The translations under genes and the position numbers were made by a program. A stretch of 64,000 nt of DNA from Toxorhynchites rutilus septentrionalis (Eukaryota; Arthropoda; Insecta; Diptera; Culicidae), in NCBI RefSeq assembly GCF_029784135.1, contig NC_073744.1:70730593-70794592 (forward strand), given 5' to 3'. The notes under the pieces were generated by a model. It made no database searches and was not told the origin of the DNA. It was given only the letters and a program-made list of their open reading frames with translations. Positions 52,614 to 62,447 of the stretch are shown here, in pieces. Each line of letters begins with the position of its first letter. The stretch's first letter is position 1.

Positions 52614-53441
52614 CAGGGTGTTCAATAAGTTCGAATACACTTTAAAAATGTGTAGTAAAAAATTAAAATACAAGATATTTTTTTCTGCATCAATTTTTAT
52701 TGAGACAATGTTTACTGAGAACTATTACGACACATTAGCTCTGTTTGGCCAATATGTACGACCATTCATAAAAGTCCAAAAAGCCGGGGCCACAACTTTC
52801 TCTTTGGTCTTATAGTACGCGGCTTCGATTTCACGTTTTTCTCGATAAACACCAGTGGGAGCTTCCCAAGCCTGGATACGACCCCCCAAACCATCACCGA
52901 CGCGGCGCCCACAGTCGATCATTTTGGATTTAGGTTATTTTGAACATTGTGCGGCTGTAGCTAGAGTTTCTTATCAGAAAACATGAACTCCTGACCTGCG
53001 TGCCGCGAATGTATCAGTTTGACCCTGTCCAGCCTCTTCTTCGTCGTAGCCTTCGTTACCTCGTAAAACTTGCGTTTCTTGTACGACTTGCATCCCAGGT
53101 CCTTCGCCATACTGGTGTGGGTAGTATCGATCAACACATTCAGGTCAGCTGCGGTCTTCCGGATGAAGCGGTACAAGCCCCTTACCTTAACGGCTGCTGG
53201 CGTGATGCGTCCCCACGAATGTCGTACGGTCCTTGGCCGAGCCCGTCTCCCGGTACCGACGGATGGTGGTATAGATGAAATTCCACTTCACCCCGTGGGA
53301 TTTCAACCTCCAGGATATGTCGCCGGGTCACTCACTTCTCGCAAGCAACTTTACTACGACGACACGGTACTCCTTCATCGTGCGCAGTAACCACACACAA
53401 CAAATGACAGCAAGTCGATTGTTGAGCGCGTCGGTTATATA
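52614..53441 (-). pseudogene. DD37D-group Tc1/mariner relic
   Basis: On the minus strand, pieces in order: a start near 53384 (MKEYRVVVVKLLARSE), a first helix-turn-helix (GVKWNFIYTTIRRYRETGSA, 53300), the frame 53176-52961 with KTAADLNVLIDTTHTSMAKD then LGCKSYKKRKFYE, KKRLDRVKLIHSRHAG and FMFSDKKL (first catalytic Asp). The frame at 52922-52725 follows, with AYYKTKEKVVAPAFWTFMNG. The part with the second and third Asp is missing. The left end has cagggtgttcaataagttcg. The sequence is interrupted on the right by the Tc1-like copy at 53446. It is like the DD37D group of mosquitoes, but the triad spacing cannot be read because of the deletion. Confidence 0.75.
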
Positions 53442-53445
53442 CACT

Positions 53446-54410
53446 GCGTTTCACAACTTTAGAACCACTCAATTTTTCTATGTTTCCAGAGATATGTAAG
53501 AAGTTGGTTGAATTGAAGTACAGGTCGGACTCGATTATATAGTTATTATATATATAGTCGACCATTTCTTTTTTCAACAATTATTTTCAAATCCTATACA
53601 TAATCGAATCTCAAGAAAACAATTTTTTCATTAATGTAAGAATGTCAAACATTAATAGAAAAATAGCTTTTTTGTGATTCGATTATGCATTGGATTCGAA
53701 AATGAACGTTGAAAGTGAAATTGCGATTATATATAATCGAGTCCGACCTGTATATGGTATAGAATATAATAACTATCTTCATTTATATGCCTGGCCATTT
53801 GAGCTTTACTGTTGTGTTTAGGCGCGAAACATCCAAAAAACTAAAATTCCAGTGTTTCATAACTATAGAACCAGATGGAAAAGCTCTAACTCCTATGCAA
53901 AATTAACGTCAATTTCACATTAATTACAATAAGTTTCTAGTTGGTAGGTCATCTTCAGTTCTCAATCAGTTCAAATATTCCATTCGGGGTGGTTTCGACC
54001 CAGCTGCGCCATGTTGTAGTGTGTATTTTGATCTACGCAGAGGATACTGCTCATTTAAGCTCTTCAAATCACTCATACTGCTGGTAAGCTGCATCTACCA
54101 TTGGTACGATCACTCTTCATAAGTTCTTGAAAGGGTTTTGATCTGGTAAACAAGCTGACCCGTCCAGAATCTAAAGCCTCTATTCTTGAAACCATACCCT
54201 GACCTTCTGGATTTTATGAATTGATGCCAAATTACCCAATTATCACATTGTTTTTGATGCAAAAACAGCAGTAAATGATTCTGAAGTACTTCGTTGCACT
54301 TCTAACTGTTCTTTCGTTTTGATGGTAAGCTATCTGAACCAGGCATTTTTGAGAAAATTCTCCCCAAACCATGAAAATCCCATCTCTATCATATGTAACA
54401 ACTTTGTCGG
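53446..54410 (-). mobile_element. Tc1-like half element, third copy of the inverted-repeat arm
   Basis: It starts with a TA and cactgcgtttcacaacttta and runs like the left arm at 41246-41900, with outer and inner end motifs (53446 and 53850). It extends further in, to tcatggtttggggagaattt (minus, about 54375), which corresponds to the 'VWG.F' motif of Tc1 transposases. Only the C-terminal part of the gene is present, with stops. The MITE at 53521-53750 interrupts it. The 5' half of the element is missing. Confidence 0.78.
53521..53750. mobile_element. 230-bp Tigger-type MITE nested in the Tc1-like copy
   Basis: The first 20 bp, caggtcggactcgattatat, are perfectly inverted at the right end. 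TA flanks both sides (53519-53520, 53751-53752). Removing it restores the match with the arm at 41246-41900. CAGG ends with TA targets agree with the MITE at 48557, but the sequences differ inside. Confidence 0.9.
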
Positions 54411-54462
54411 AGACAGTTTTTGTCTAAAGAATAACTGTTGAGCTCTACATGCTAAATTTCAC

Positions 54463-54885
54463 TTAAGGGGGTATTCTTGTGTAGATACACGAATTTCGGA
54501 CGTTTTTTCGAGCTCCGTAAAAATAAAACAAAGAATATCTTTACTATCTATTATATCATTATTTGTTCAACTATTATTCAACAATAAAACAAAAATTGAA
54601 TGGAGAAAAAACATTCATATCTAGAATAGTTAAGAGCTGATGAAGTGAGAGGGTTCAAAAAAAGTTTTGTCATGGCGTACACGATTCCAGCCCTTCTGGT
54701 TATCTGAAAAAAAAAATCTAACAGATTCTGAATCAGTAAAGATTCCGCTATTGCATGAACCTCGAACAAGTCAAAAACATCTTTTTTGACAAAATGATGG
54801 CCGAGTGAAAAACAAAATGCGGTTTAAAACGTTTTTTCTTACGCTTCCCGATTTTTTAAAAATAGTAAATTTTAGAATACCCCTT
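54463..54885. mobile_element. MITE-like repeat, short copy ('aagggggtattct' family)
   Basis: It begins ttaagggggtattcttgtgt and ends agaatacccctt, the inverse of its start. The body matches 8814-9230 (atttcggacgtt, gtcatggcgtacacgattcc). No coding capacity is present. This copy shows what the full unit probably is (about 420 bp), and that the copy at 8814 has extra DNA on its right. Confidence 0.7.
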
Positions 54886-54923
54886 CAAATGCTTCTCCTG
54901 GATCATTGTGCAATGGAAGGATA

Positions 54924-55115
54924 GAAAGAAATATGCCTAAATGGATACTACTATGTAATTTTCAATATGTAATGGAACAAAAGGAATACTCTCAATGGCT
55001 ACTGTGTAATTTACAATTTATAGAAACCATAAACATGTAAAATGAATACGAAGAAAACCCGGCTCTGTTACAGCTAAAATGCAAATGAGCCTGAATAAAT
55101 AAACAAATGCGATTA
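54924..55115 (+). mobile_element. 3' fragment of the SINE family found at 55249-56003
   Basis: The sequence cctaaatggatactactatg, then aatggctactgtgtaattta and gctctgttacagctaaaatg, ending gagcctgaataaataaac, matches the 3' half of the minus-strand SINE at 55249. The tRNA-like head is absent. It ends at about 55115. Confidence 0.65.
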
Positions 55116-55235
55116 GAAAAAACATCATCAACATCAAATCTGTTTAGAGGGTTAAACCAAACGATAAAGAATGGTATGATCATCTAAAATCATGGGTCCT
55201 CACACTCAGGTGACTTACCATTCATTGTCATTGAT
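55116..55235. other. Short spacer
   Basis: About 120 bp between two SINE copies of opposite orientation. Nothing is recognised. Confidence 0.4.
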
Positions 55236-55248
55236 GAATAAATTTCTT

Positions 55249-56003
55249 TTTTTTTATCCCATTTATTTATTTAAGGCTCATTAGCATTTTAGCTGTAACA
55301 GAGCCGAATTTTAATCGTGTACATGTCACATGTTTTTTTTTTATTTAAATCGTTTATTTTTACAGGCTCAGTTACAAAGGTTTAAAGGAGCCGAACTCCT
55401 TACTGTATTGTTACTAGTATATATACATTTTTCCTTAATTCTAATGTTAATAATATAGGAAACCGATTACTCGCGGTCGACTCGAGTTTAGAAGGGTGAC
55501 ATATTTTCTTCAGGAAAAGGAGGGGATATGAGGATATATTGACAATGATCACACTCACACACTCAATCACACTCATCACACTCAATTCTTAAATGTCACA
55601 TGGTTATCATATCTATAATTAGCACATTACACAGTTGCCATTCGCCAGTATTCCTTCTATACCATTACATATGGTACATTCACACAGTAGCCATTTAGGC
55701 GTAAGAGTTATTCTTTCTGTTCTTCCATTATCCAGTTGGACCACCGGACAGCGGAGACAGTTGATTGATCATTGTTGAGTTATTTATAGAACAGTAGCCC
55801 GATGTGTCTGGCAGAGCAGAGCAGTTGTATGGATGAATCGATCTTATTTCGAACGTGGATCGATTTCCATCGCTGATGATTGTTGCGTGGACGTAGCTAT
55901 TCTGTAACAACACAAAGATGGTCAATGAGGGCCCTGAGTTATGAACTCACGATCGATCGCTTACTAAGCGAACGCGCAACCAATGTGGCTACGGAGACTC
56001 CCC
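55249..56003 (-). mobile_element. tRNA-derived SINE with 13-bp target duplication, split by a LINE
   Basis: On the minus strand the head has an A-box region (gtagccacattggttgcg, near 55990) and a B box (gagttcataactc, near 55940). A body follows, then the tail gctaatgagccttaaataaa and a poly(A) run (55249-55256). gaataaatttctt is perfect at 55236-55248 and 56004-56016. Inside it, 55333-55592 is a LINE insertion. Without that and its duplication the SINE is about 485 bp. Its gagcc-N-aaataaa 3' end resembles the end of the I-clade LINEs here (gagcctgtaaaaataaac), which suggests that it borrows their machinery. Confidence 0.88.
55333..55592 (-). mobile_element. I-clade LINE 3'-UTR-only insertion nested in the SINE
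   Basis: On the minus strand this is the last 260 bp of the LINE family at 56238-57332: cacccttctaaactcgagtc, cgcgagtaatcggtttccta, gctcctttaaacctttgtaa and gagcctgtaaaaataaac, then A's. atgtcacatg stands at 55323-55332 and 55593-55602 as the target duplication. A severely 5'-truncated copy. Confidence 0.88.
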
Positions 56004-56016
56004 GAATAAATTTCTT

Positions 56017-56225
56017 GTTTGACGAGAATTGTTTAAAATTTTCATTCAATTAAAACTGACATGAATTCTCTAGTTGTGAATGAGAATATACCCCGGTATA
56101 CATAGACACAAGGTATTATATTCCTGAAAATGACACTTGCGTAAGGTCACTTTTATCGGTTTTGTAAACAAACCAGTGTAAAAGTGTAAAAGTGTAAGCG
56201 AATGCAGTTTAGAAACGTAGTAAAC
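56017..56225. other. Spacer
   Basis: About 200 bp between the SINE and the next LINE. A small run of agtgtaaa units lies at 56176-56198. No gene is seen. Confidence 0.4.
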
Positions 56226-56237
56226 GTAGTCAACGAT

Positions 56238-57332
56238 TTTTTTATTAATCCGTTTATTTTTACAGGCTCAGTTACACAAGTTTAAAGGAGCCACACTCTT
56301 AATTATATTTCTACTAGCATATATTGACCTGTTTCCTTAATTCTATGGTTAATAAAATAGGAAACCGATTAGTCGCGGTCGACTCGAGTTTAGAAGGGTG
56401 ACACATTTTCATTAGGAAAAGGATCGGATGTTAGGAGATGTGTTCACACTCACACTCACATTCACATTCACATTCTCATTCACACTGCACTCAATTCTTA
56501 AAACTATCCTTACATCTAATATGTATTTACAATTTAACTTATTCTAATGTTGGCGAACCGATAGCTCATGAAGGACAAAAAGGAGGGGAAAAGGATTTAT
56601 GAACATTTACACTCGAAGATCGATAGCTTTAAGGAAAACATATATTTGGGACATTTAATCAAGGTCTAACCGAGCCAACACATCTCTCACCGGCACATTG
56701 GGCTGCTTTCCTCGAGCCCGAAGGGAGTTTTCTAAATTCGATCTGGCGACAAGATACAACTCGCACGACCAAACAACGTGTTCAATGTCGTGGTAACCAT
56801 GGCCACAAACGCAGAGATTGCTGTCGGCAAGATTAAAACGAAAATGTAGCGCGTTTAACGAACAGTGATTGGACATGAGTCGGGAGAAGGTGCGAATAAA
56901 GTCCCGACTCAAGTCCAGACTTTTGAACCACGGTTTGAGGCTAACCTTAGGGATAATTGAGTGGAGCCACCAATTCACCTTCGTTCCATTTGCGTTGCCA
57001 GTTAGCGATGGTATTTTTACGGACTAAAGAATAAAATTCATTGAAGGCGATTTGACGCTGATAAGTGTCGCCTTCAATCGCACCCACCTTTGCTAATGAG
57101 TCAGCCCTCTCATTACCCGGAATTGAGCAATGTGAAGGGACCCAGACAAAGGTGATGACATAACAGCATCTGGATAAAGCACTCAAAATTTCTCGTATTC
57201 TCTCAAGAAAGTACGGCGAGTGCTTTTCCGGCTTCACTGAACGGATAGCTTCGACAGAGCTAAGACTATCCGTTACAATGTAATAGTGTTCAACAGGTCG
57301 TGAGGAGACGCTGTCCAGCGCCCAGTGTATTG
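56238..57332 (-). mobile_element. I-clade LINE, 5'-truncated, with perfect 12-bp target duplication
   Basis: gtagtcaacgat flanks it at 56226-56237 and 57333-57344. On the minus strand it begins within the RNase H domain (57332) and ends with a 3' UTR containing a cacatt simple repeat (56440-56490), gcctgtaaaaataaacgg and a short A run. Length is 1.1 kb. Confidence 0.93.
56655..57325 (-). pseudogene. I-clade LINE ORF2 end: partial RNase H and C-terminus
   Basis: From the truncation point the frame gives VEHYYIVTDSLSSVEAIRS (third RNase H acidic residue) and HCSIPGNERADSLAKVGA (His and last Asp). Then a frameshift near 56970 leads to the C-terminal region with SLDLSRDFIRTFSRLMSNHC and CVCGHGYHDIEHVVWSC, ending in RLDLD at 56655. 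The first two RNase H residues (Asp and Glu) lie beyond the truncation. It is related to, but distinct from, the LINE at 36050-38090. Confidence 0.88.
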
Positions 57333-57344
57333 GTAGTCAACGAT

Positions 57345-58095
57345 GTTCTTCAATGTTTTATGCTTCACTCTACGAATATAATCGTTCTATTTTGTAAAAC
57401 AAAGTTATTCATATCTGTTTTGTTCAAATAAATGCAGCCCCATAATGCTGACGTCGTATGCAAACATCCAAATCTGTTGTGCTAACGGAAATAGATTACC
57501 TTGTTTTGTATGCCGTGAGAATATACGTTCTGTCAAATATGAGTGGAGTGAAACTTTCGTACCCGGGGCGGAAGGAACTCCGAAGGAATATCATATCAAA
57601 AATCGCCGAGCAAAAAAAAAGTTGACTTCTCGCGTAATTTTTGAAAACGTCCTAAGTAACAAATGTAATAAAACGAGTTATTGGATGCATACTATTAGTT
57701 CTCAATCATTGAATGCATTACGAAAACAATTGTTCAAGTATCTATCCTATTCACCTTTTTGTCACCGATACAAAAAATGTCCAATGTACAGATTCGAATT
57801 TTGAGCACTCGACTGTTACTTCGGACGCCACTTTCCTCTGACGCTCGATACGTCCGAAATAACAAAGCAATCAAAACAACACGATGTCGCACTTCGGTCA
57901 TTTTGAGTTTTTGTTATTTTCGGGTGATAACAATAATGATCTACTTTTAGCACGAAATACAATAATTTGAATCGTTGTTCAGTCGTTATTTTCAAATTCT
58001 CATCGTGCAACGTAATTAGTCCAATGTACAAATCAATCTTTTTTTTATTTTTTGAATTTGTTGGTTTATCATTTCGGATGTTATTTGCGAATACG
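57345..58095. other. Unassigned DNA with one 119-codon ORF
   Basis: The plus frame 57445-57804 (119 codons, Cys-containing N-terminal half, basic middle with KNRRAKKKLTSRV) has no stop and an ATG start. I recognise no domain. It could be a host exon or a relic. A minus frame at 57816-58031 shows nothing. Confidence 0.25.
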
Positions 58096-58099
58096 TTAA

Positions 58100-59217
58100 A
58101 ATTTCATAAATAACTCTTTAGTTGAATGGCTAGCGTGGTTTTGTAGAATCATTTCGAGAAGCAACGATTCTTCCTTGCCTTCGCAAGAACAATACACTAA
58201 TTGGTCATATGTCGCAATTTGTTTCTTTATATCAATGCACACATTGCACTGAGTATTTAACGAGAGGCATCTTCCGTACATCGTCATTCAACAAGCATCA
58301 AACACACGTATAACAGATGCACACAGTTCCAGCGATAAATATGAAACATCGCGAGAGTGACCGTTTATGAAAAATCGTTTCTCGACTCTCGATCAAAACC
58401 GTCAACAAAGCTAGAATCTGTTTCATCAGAACAGAACCGATACGCACGTGAGCAAATACGAATGGCAACTAAAAGTATCGAAGGTGTTCACATGTTACAG
58501 GAAACGAAGGAAATGAGCTATTCACATGTACAGGAAATGAAAAAGTTCTAAGTTTCGCGCAACGAAAACAAGCAACACACACAAAGCCAAACACTAATGG
58601 CTAGAAGCGATCTATAATCATTTGCACTCGTCTCTTTTTTCTCCTGCTTTACCATGGCTCGGATGGTTACAATCAACAATATCAAATACACTTCAAGTGA
58701 AATATTCGCTAGTATTCACAGCTCGAGGGGAAATATAAAACACAAAACGAGCAGAATAAGCGATCTTTGTTGTTTCGGACACAGAAAGATTCTGAGAATT
58801 TTCCTCAGAGAATATGCAATACACGCTAGCGACAGCTTACTTACCATGCAAGGGTGGAGTTAACTTCGCAAATATTCTCTTTTTGTTATCCCCCTTCGTT
58901 GTTTCTATTCTAGCGGCTGCATTAATTGCCCGTTATTGACAGCTCTGTTCGGGAAAGCACACAAATGGACAGAACAAATGTATGGGGAATTGGGAATGCT
59001 TCCAATTTTCATCAATTTAAACCATATACAGACTATGCGATTATAATGTGTAGCATATCATATAATTTTTTTTAGAAAATTTCCGATTCGATTGGTGTGC
59101 AAATCGTTAAAATCCGTTCGCAGCAAAAATAGTAATTAACGATAACTTTATTTCAGAAAAACGTGAAAAACGTCTTTTCTGATTTGGCACCCTTAATGTA
59201 AGACGTAGTCCTACGTC
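58100..59217 (-). mobile_element. GACGTAG superfamily element F, end 1 at the right
   Basis: End 1 is gacgtagtcctacgtc (59202-59217), followed by a long A run. Inward on the minus strand it has tttgacattaagggtgcc-like sequence (ttacattaagggtgccaaat), then the region shared with A-C (catacatttgttctgtccat, gtgcttt-cccgaacagagctgtca). The left part (58180-58260) matches 12060-12130 of element A. No end-2 palindrome is visible, so the left limit is approximate. No conserved ORF is present. Confidence 0.55.
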
Positions 59218-61258
59218 AAAAAAAAATAAAAAAGAAGATGTGAATTGGATTTCAATTATTACGAAAAATGGATATGGTAATAATTCTATCGACAGTATCG
59301 TTATGTCCTAGTGGTGTATTCACTACGATACTGCGATACGACGTCAACTGGATCAATTTTAATTCTTTCCAAAATATTTGAAACTATCAAATCAAATTAA
59401 AGTATAACGAGCAGCATATAATTTTCGATGCTGGAAGTTTCTTGAATATAACAATAATCCTCTTGAGTTTGGTCCAAACAATTTGTACGGCTAGTGTTTC
59501 GAGTTTTGCCCTGGAACGAAATAATGACGATGATGATGATGACGATGATTGAGCTTGGTATTTTGGAGCCACGAAACAAACGTGCAAGTTTCGTCTGCTG
59601 ATGGTATTCCATTCTTTGCCTGATTCACCGTGATGGGCTGTGTAGCCCATGGTGTAAGCCCTTCGTGAAACAAACCAAGAAACAATAGAACAATGGAATG
59701 CGGCATAATGAGCGTTCTTGTATATCCTTTGACAAACGCGTCGCCTCTCATACACGCAGCCTTGGGTTTCGGGCTGAAGTATTGCTGCCGTTTGTGGAAG
59801 ACAGAAACTGGATGAGCGGAAATTATGTGATACCATCTAAATGCTAATGGGGATTTAAATGGACTTTAAGAGAAGGATGACGGGTCTTGCCAAACTCGCT
59901 CATATTCGGCTCAAGGGAGTTTTCGGTTCAGTCGGGTGCTTTCCCGGGATTTCATAACTAACTGAGCACAGTTAGTTGGGCGTTTAACTGTGAAAACGAT
60001 ACAGTATGAGTTATTAGTTGCTCACAATGGATATATACGACTAACAGACACATACATGAGTTTTACTTAGCTGTTTTGGCTAATAACACACAGAACTTTT
60101 TCTGTTGCGAGACTTGTTTCTTTGAATTGCGAGACGGGAACAGTCTCAAAATTCAAACAAGTGGTTACCTGTGGCGCTATACTTCGCGCTTTTCTCACCT
60201 TACCAAGTTTTGCTGGTTCGAATGATGTACGCGTAAATGTAGCAAATACAACATTACAGTTAGTCGTGATGTATATCTCTTTAGATTCTCCTTCCTCCCG
60301 TTACCGCCACAGATGACTGCAAAAGACGCCCGCAGAATCAAGGAGCAGTGGAAAAATAAAACTAGATTTATGACTATCCGAGTAAATTATGACTACCAGT
60401 GCTCGACACAAAGAACATTCTCAAAGGCTACGCTGGAGCAACGCCGACGACGTTTGGAAAATCTTTCATCAGGTGAACGATGCTGGCCAGAATGGTGGTG
60501 GGTCTTCCGCTCGAAACTTAATTACCTTACCGCTTCTATTAGGCGAAGCATGCTTCGTGCTTCGAACGTTATTTTCACGGCAGAGCTACAATTTGATTTA
60601 TTTCGAATAATTCACCCAGATATTGCTCCAAACCATCCACCTCACACACCGCCTCCGCTCCTTCCCTGTGATTGAAGGATTGCGGGTGGGAGGCGACGAT
60701 TGAGATAGGATAAGCTGCGATGAAATATTGCTTTCAGCCATTATTTATTCTAATAATTTAAAACCCGTACGGCTGCCGGTATCCGTGCCCAACACGCGAT
60801 GATAATATCTCTGATATATCCTACGCTCGGCGTATAAACGATGACGGTTTCGCACAGGAACTGGCAGAAAGATGCTTTCACCGAACCGCTTCCTTCCGAG
60901 AAGTGAGCGAAGAAAATGCTCGGCGCTGGCAGAAATTGTTTGCTGTGGCTGTAAAATTCTTCTAGGATCCCCGACAGGCAGTGAGAGCATGTTGCATGGA
61001 AACGGAGCGAAGCGTCTATAGAGATCGGTGTCGGAATAGCATGCTAAAATCAGCGGAAGAGTTGCAGCCATGAAACCAGGCGGAATATTAACATGTCTCT
61101 TACATAAATAATTAAAGATTATCTTCGTTTGACCGTGGACACGAACTTGCTACAATGATTTTGTAAACGTAGCTAGTGACATACCGAATGACGAAAGGAA
61201 GACAGGAATGATGTCAAGAATAGAAGTAACGGGAATCGATTGACGAATAAAAAATGGG
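59218..61258. other. Unassigned DNA with some ORFs and a simple repeat
   Basis: A simple repeat gatgatgatgatgacgatga lies at 59526-59547. A 149-codon minus frame across it (59387-59836) owes its Ser run to that repeat. At 60745-61071 a 108-codon minus frame opens MAATLPLILACYSDTDLYRR and has an Arg-rich end; it could be part of a host gene, but I recognise no family. A 120-codon plus frame (60313-60675) ends in a Pro/His-rich tail. None is assigned. Confidence 0.3.
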
Positions 61259-61260
61259 TG

Positions 61261-61395
61261 GGTTATATCTATGATATAATCGCAAGATTGACGTGGGACT
61301 ACCTTAGCTTAGCAATCATTTGTTTGTATTGATTAAATATTTGATTGAATGAAACAATTTCCGAATTCAATTGAATTCAATATTCAGCCGGAACA
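61261..61395 (-). repeat. GACGTAG superfamily, end 2 (GGTTATATC subtype)
   Basis: The palindrome ggttatatctatgatataat(c) (61261-61281) is followed by a half core, ttgacgtgggactac, then ttagcttagcaatcatttgt. The next 100 bp are nearly the same as at 62470-62565. The partner end was not identified. Confidence 0.6.
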
Positions 61396-61479
61396 AAAAT
61401 GCCCCCGACTTGCATGTATTTGCAATGCCAATTTCCCCACGCCCAATGGATTTGAAGTCTGTGCGGAATAGTCTGGCTA

Positions 61480-61783
61480 GGTCACCGCGGATCACGAAAA
61501 TCGCGGATAACGCAATAATACTACGGACTAAAAATTGAGTTCAAACACGAAAAAAAGACATTTTAGCATGAAAACTATGTTTTATCAATACAGAAATCAT
61601 TAAACTATGCATCCATAGGTCGTGTGCACCAGTGGTCAGATAACATGAAAGCCATGACCGAAACAATAGAGCACGATCCTACCACTCACTGCCAAATTCC
61701 AGGAAGGTCTAAAAATTTACTATGAAACTCGGTGTCGCGGATAATCCGCGGAGCGCTCACGGACAATCGGGGTTTTACTGTAT
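61480..61783. mobile_element. Possible Tigger-type MITE inside the repeat array
   Basis: It interrupts a 'gaagtctgtg' unit. The right end is gcggagcgctcacggacaat then cggggttttactg, followed by TA. Inverted this is cagtaaaaccccgattgtcc, a Tigger-like start. The left end (gctaggtcaccgcggatcac) matches it only in the ccgcggat part. Internal cgcggataa repeats stand near both ends. The left limit is uncertain. Confidence 0.4.
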
Positions 61784-62447
61784 ATGAAAGCCGGTGATAC
61801 TTTTATATCCACATGCATTTTTGTACATCGGAATGCGTTTCCGCAACACTGACTCCAAAACCATGGTGTCTCGGGAAATAGACACTGCAAAATAGATGTA
61901 AGCTACGGGTACATTTTTATTCGCTTGAATTTTTGTTGACTGGAATGTGTTTCCCCAACACAGACTTCGAAACCAAGGAGTTGGGGAAATCGGTATAGCA
62001 GATAAATGGCGGTACTTTTATATCCCTATGTATTTTTGCTCTCCGGAATGTCTTTCGCTAACACGGACTACGAAAGCGGACAGAAATACAATGCTTTGGC
62101 TCGGTTATTCAAGACTGCATTGGAAGATATCCCTCCATGTGGTCAACTGCCTGAATTTTTACGCATACCGTTTGACGAATAGGCAAAATGTCGTTTCTGA
62201 GTTAGGTTTTCAGTCTTCGTTCAATATTCCTATGCGACTAGACTCCCATGCGTCTACCATAATTTATAGCGACTGTAACATGGTAACAATACTGCAACAT
62301 GCAACTTGTCACACAATAAAGTCTGAATTAAAAATAAAAGATAAAAAAAATACAGGAGTTAGTGAAAGTATGAGGTTTTATTTAAAAAACGTATCAAAAC
62401 ACATTTAATGCGTTGAAGCTCTTTCAAAAATGGAAAAAAAATGGGTG

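Noticed and set aside
59387..59836. A 149-codon minus ORF with a Ser run
   Set aside because: The Ser run comes from a gat/gac simple repeat, and the remainder shows no motif.
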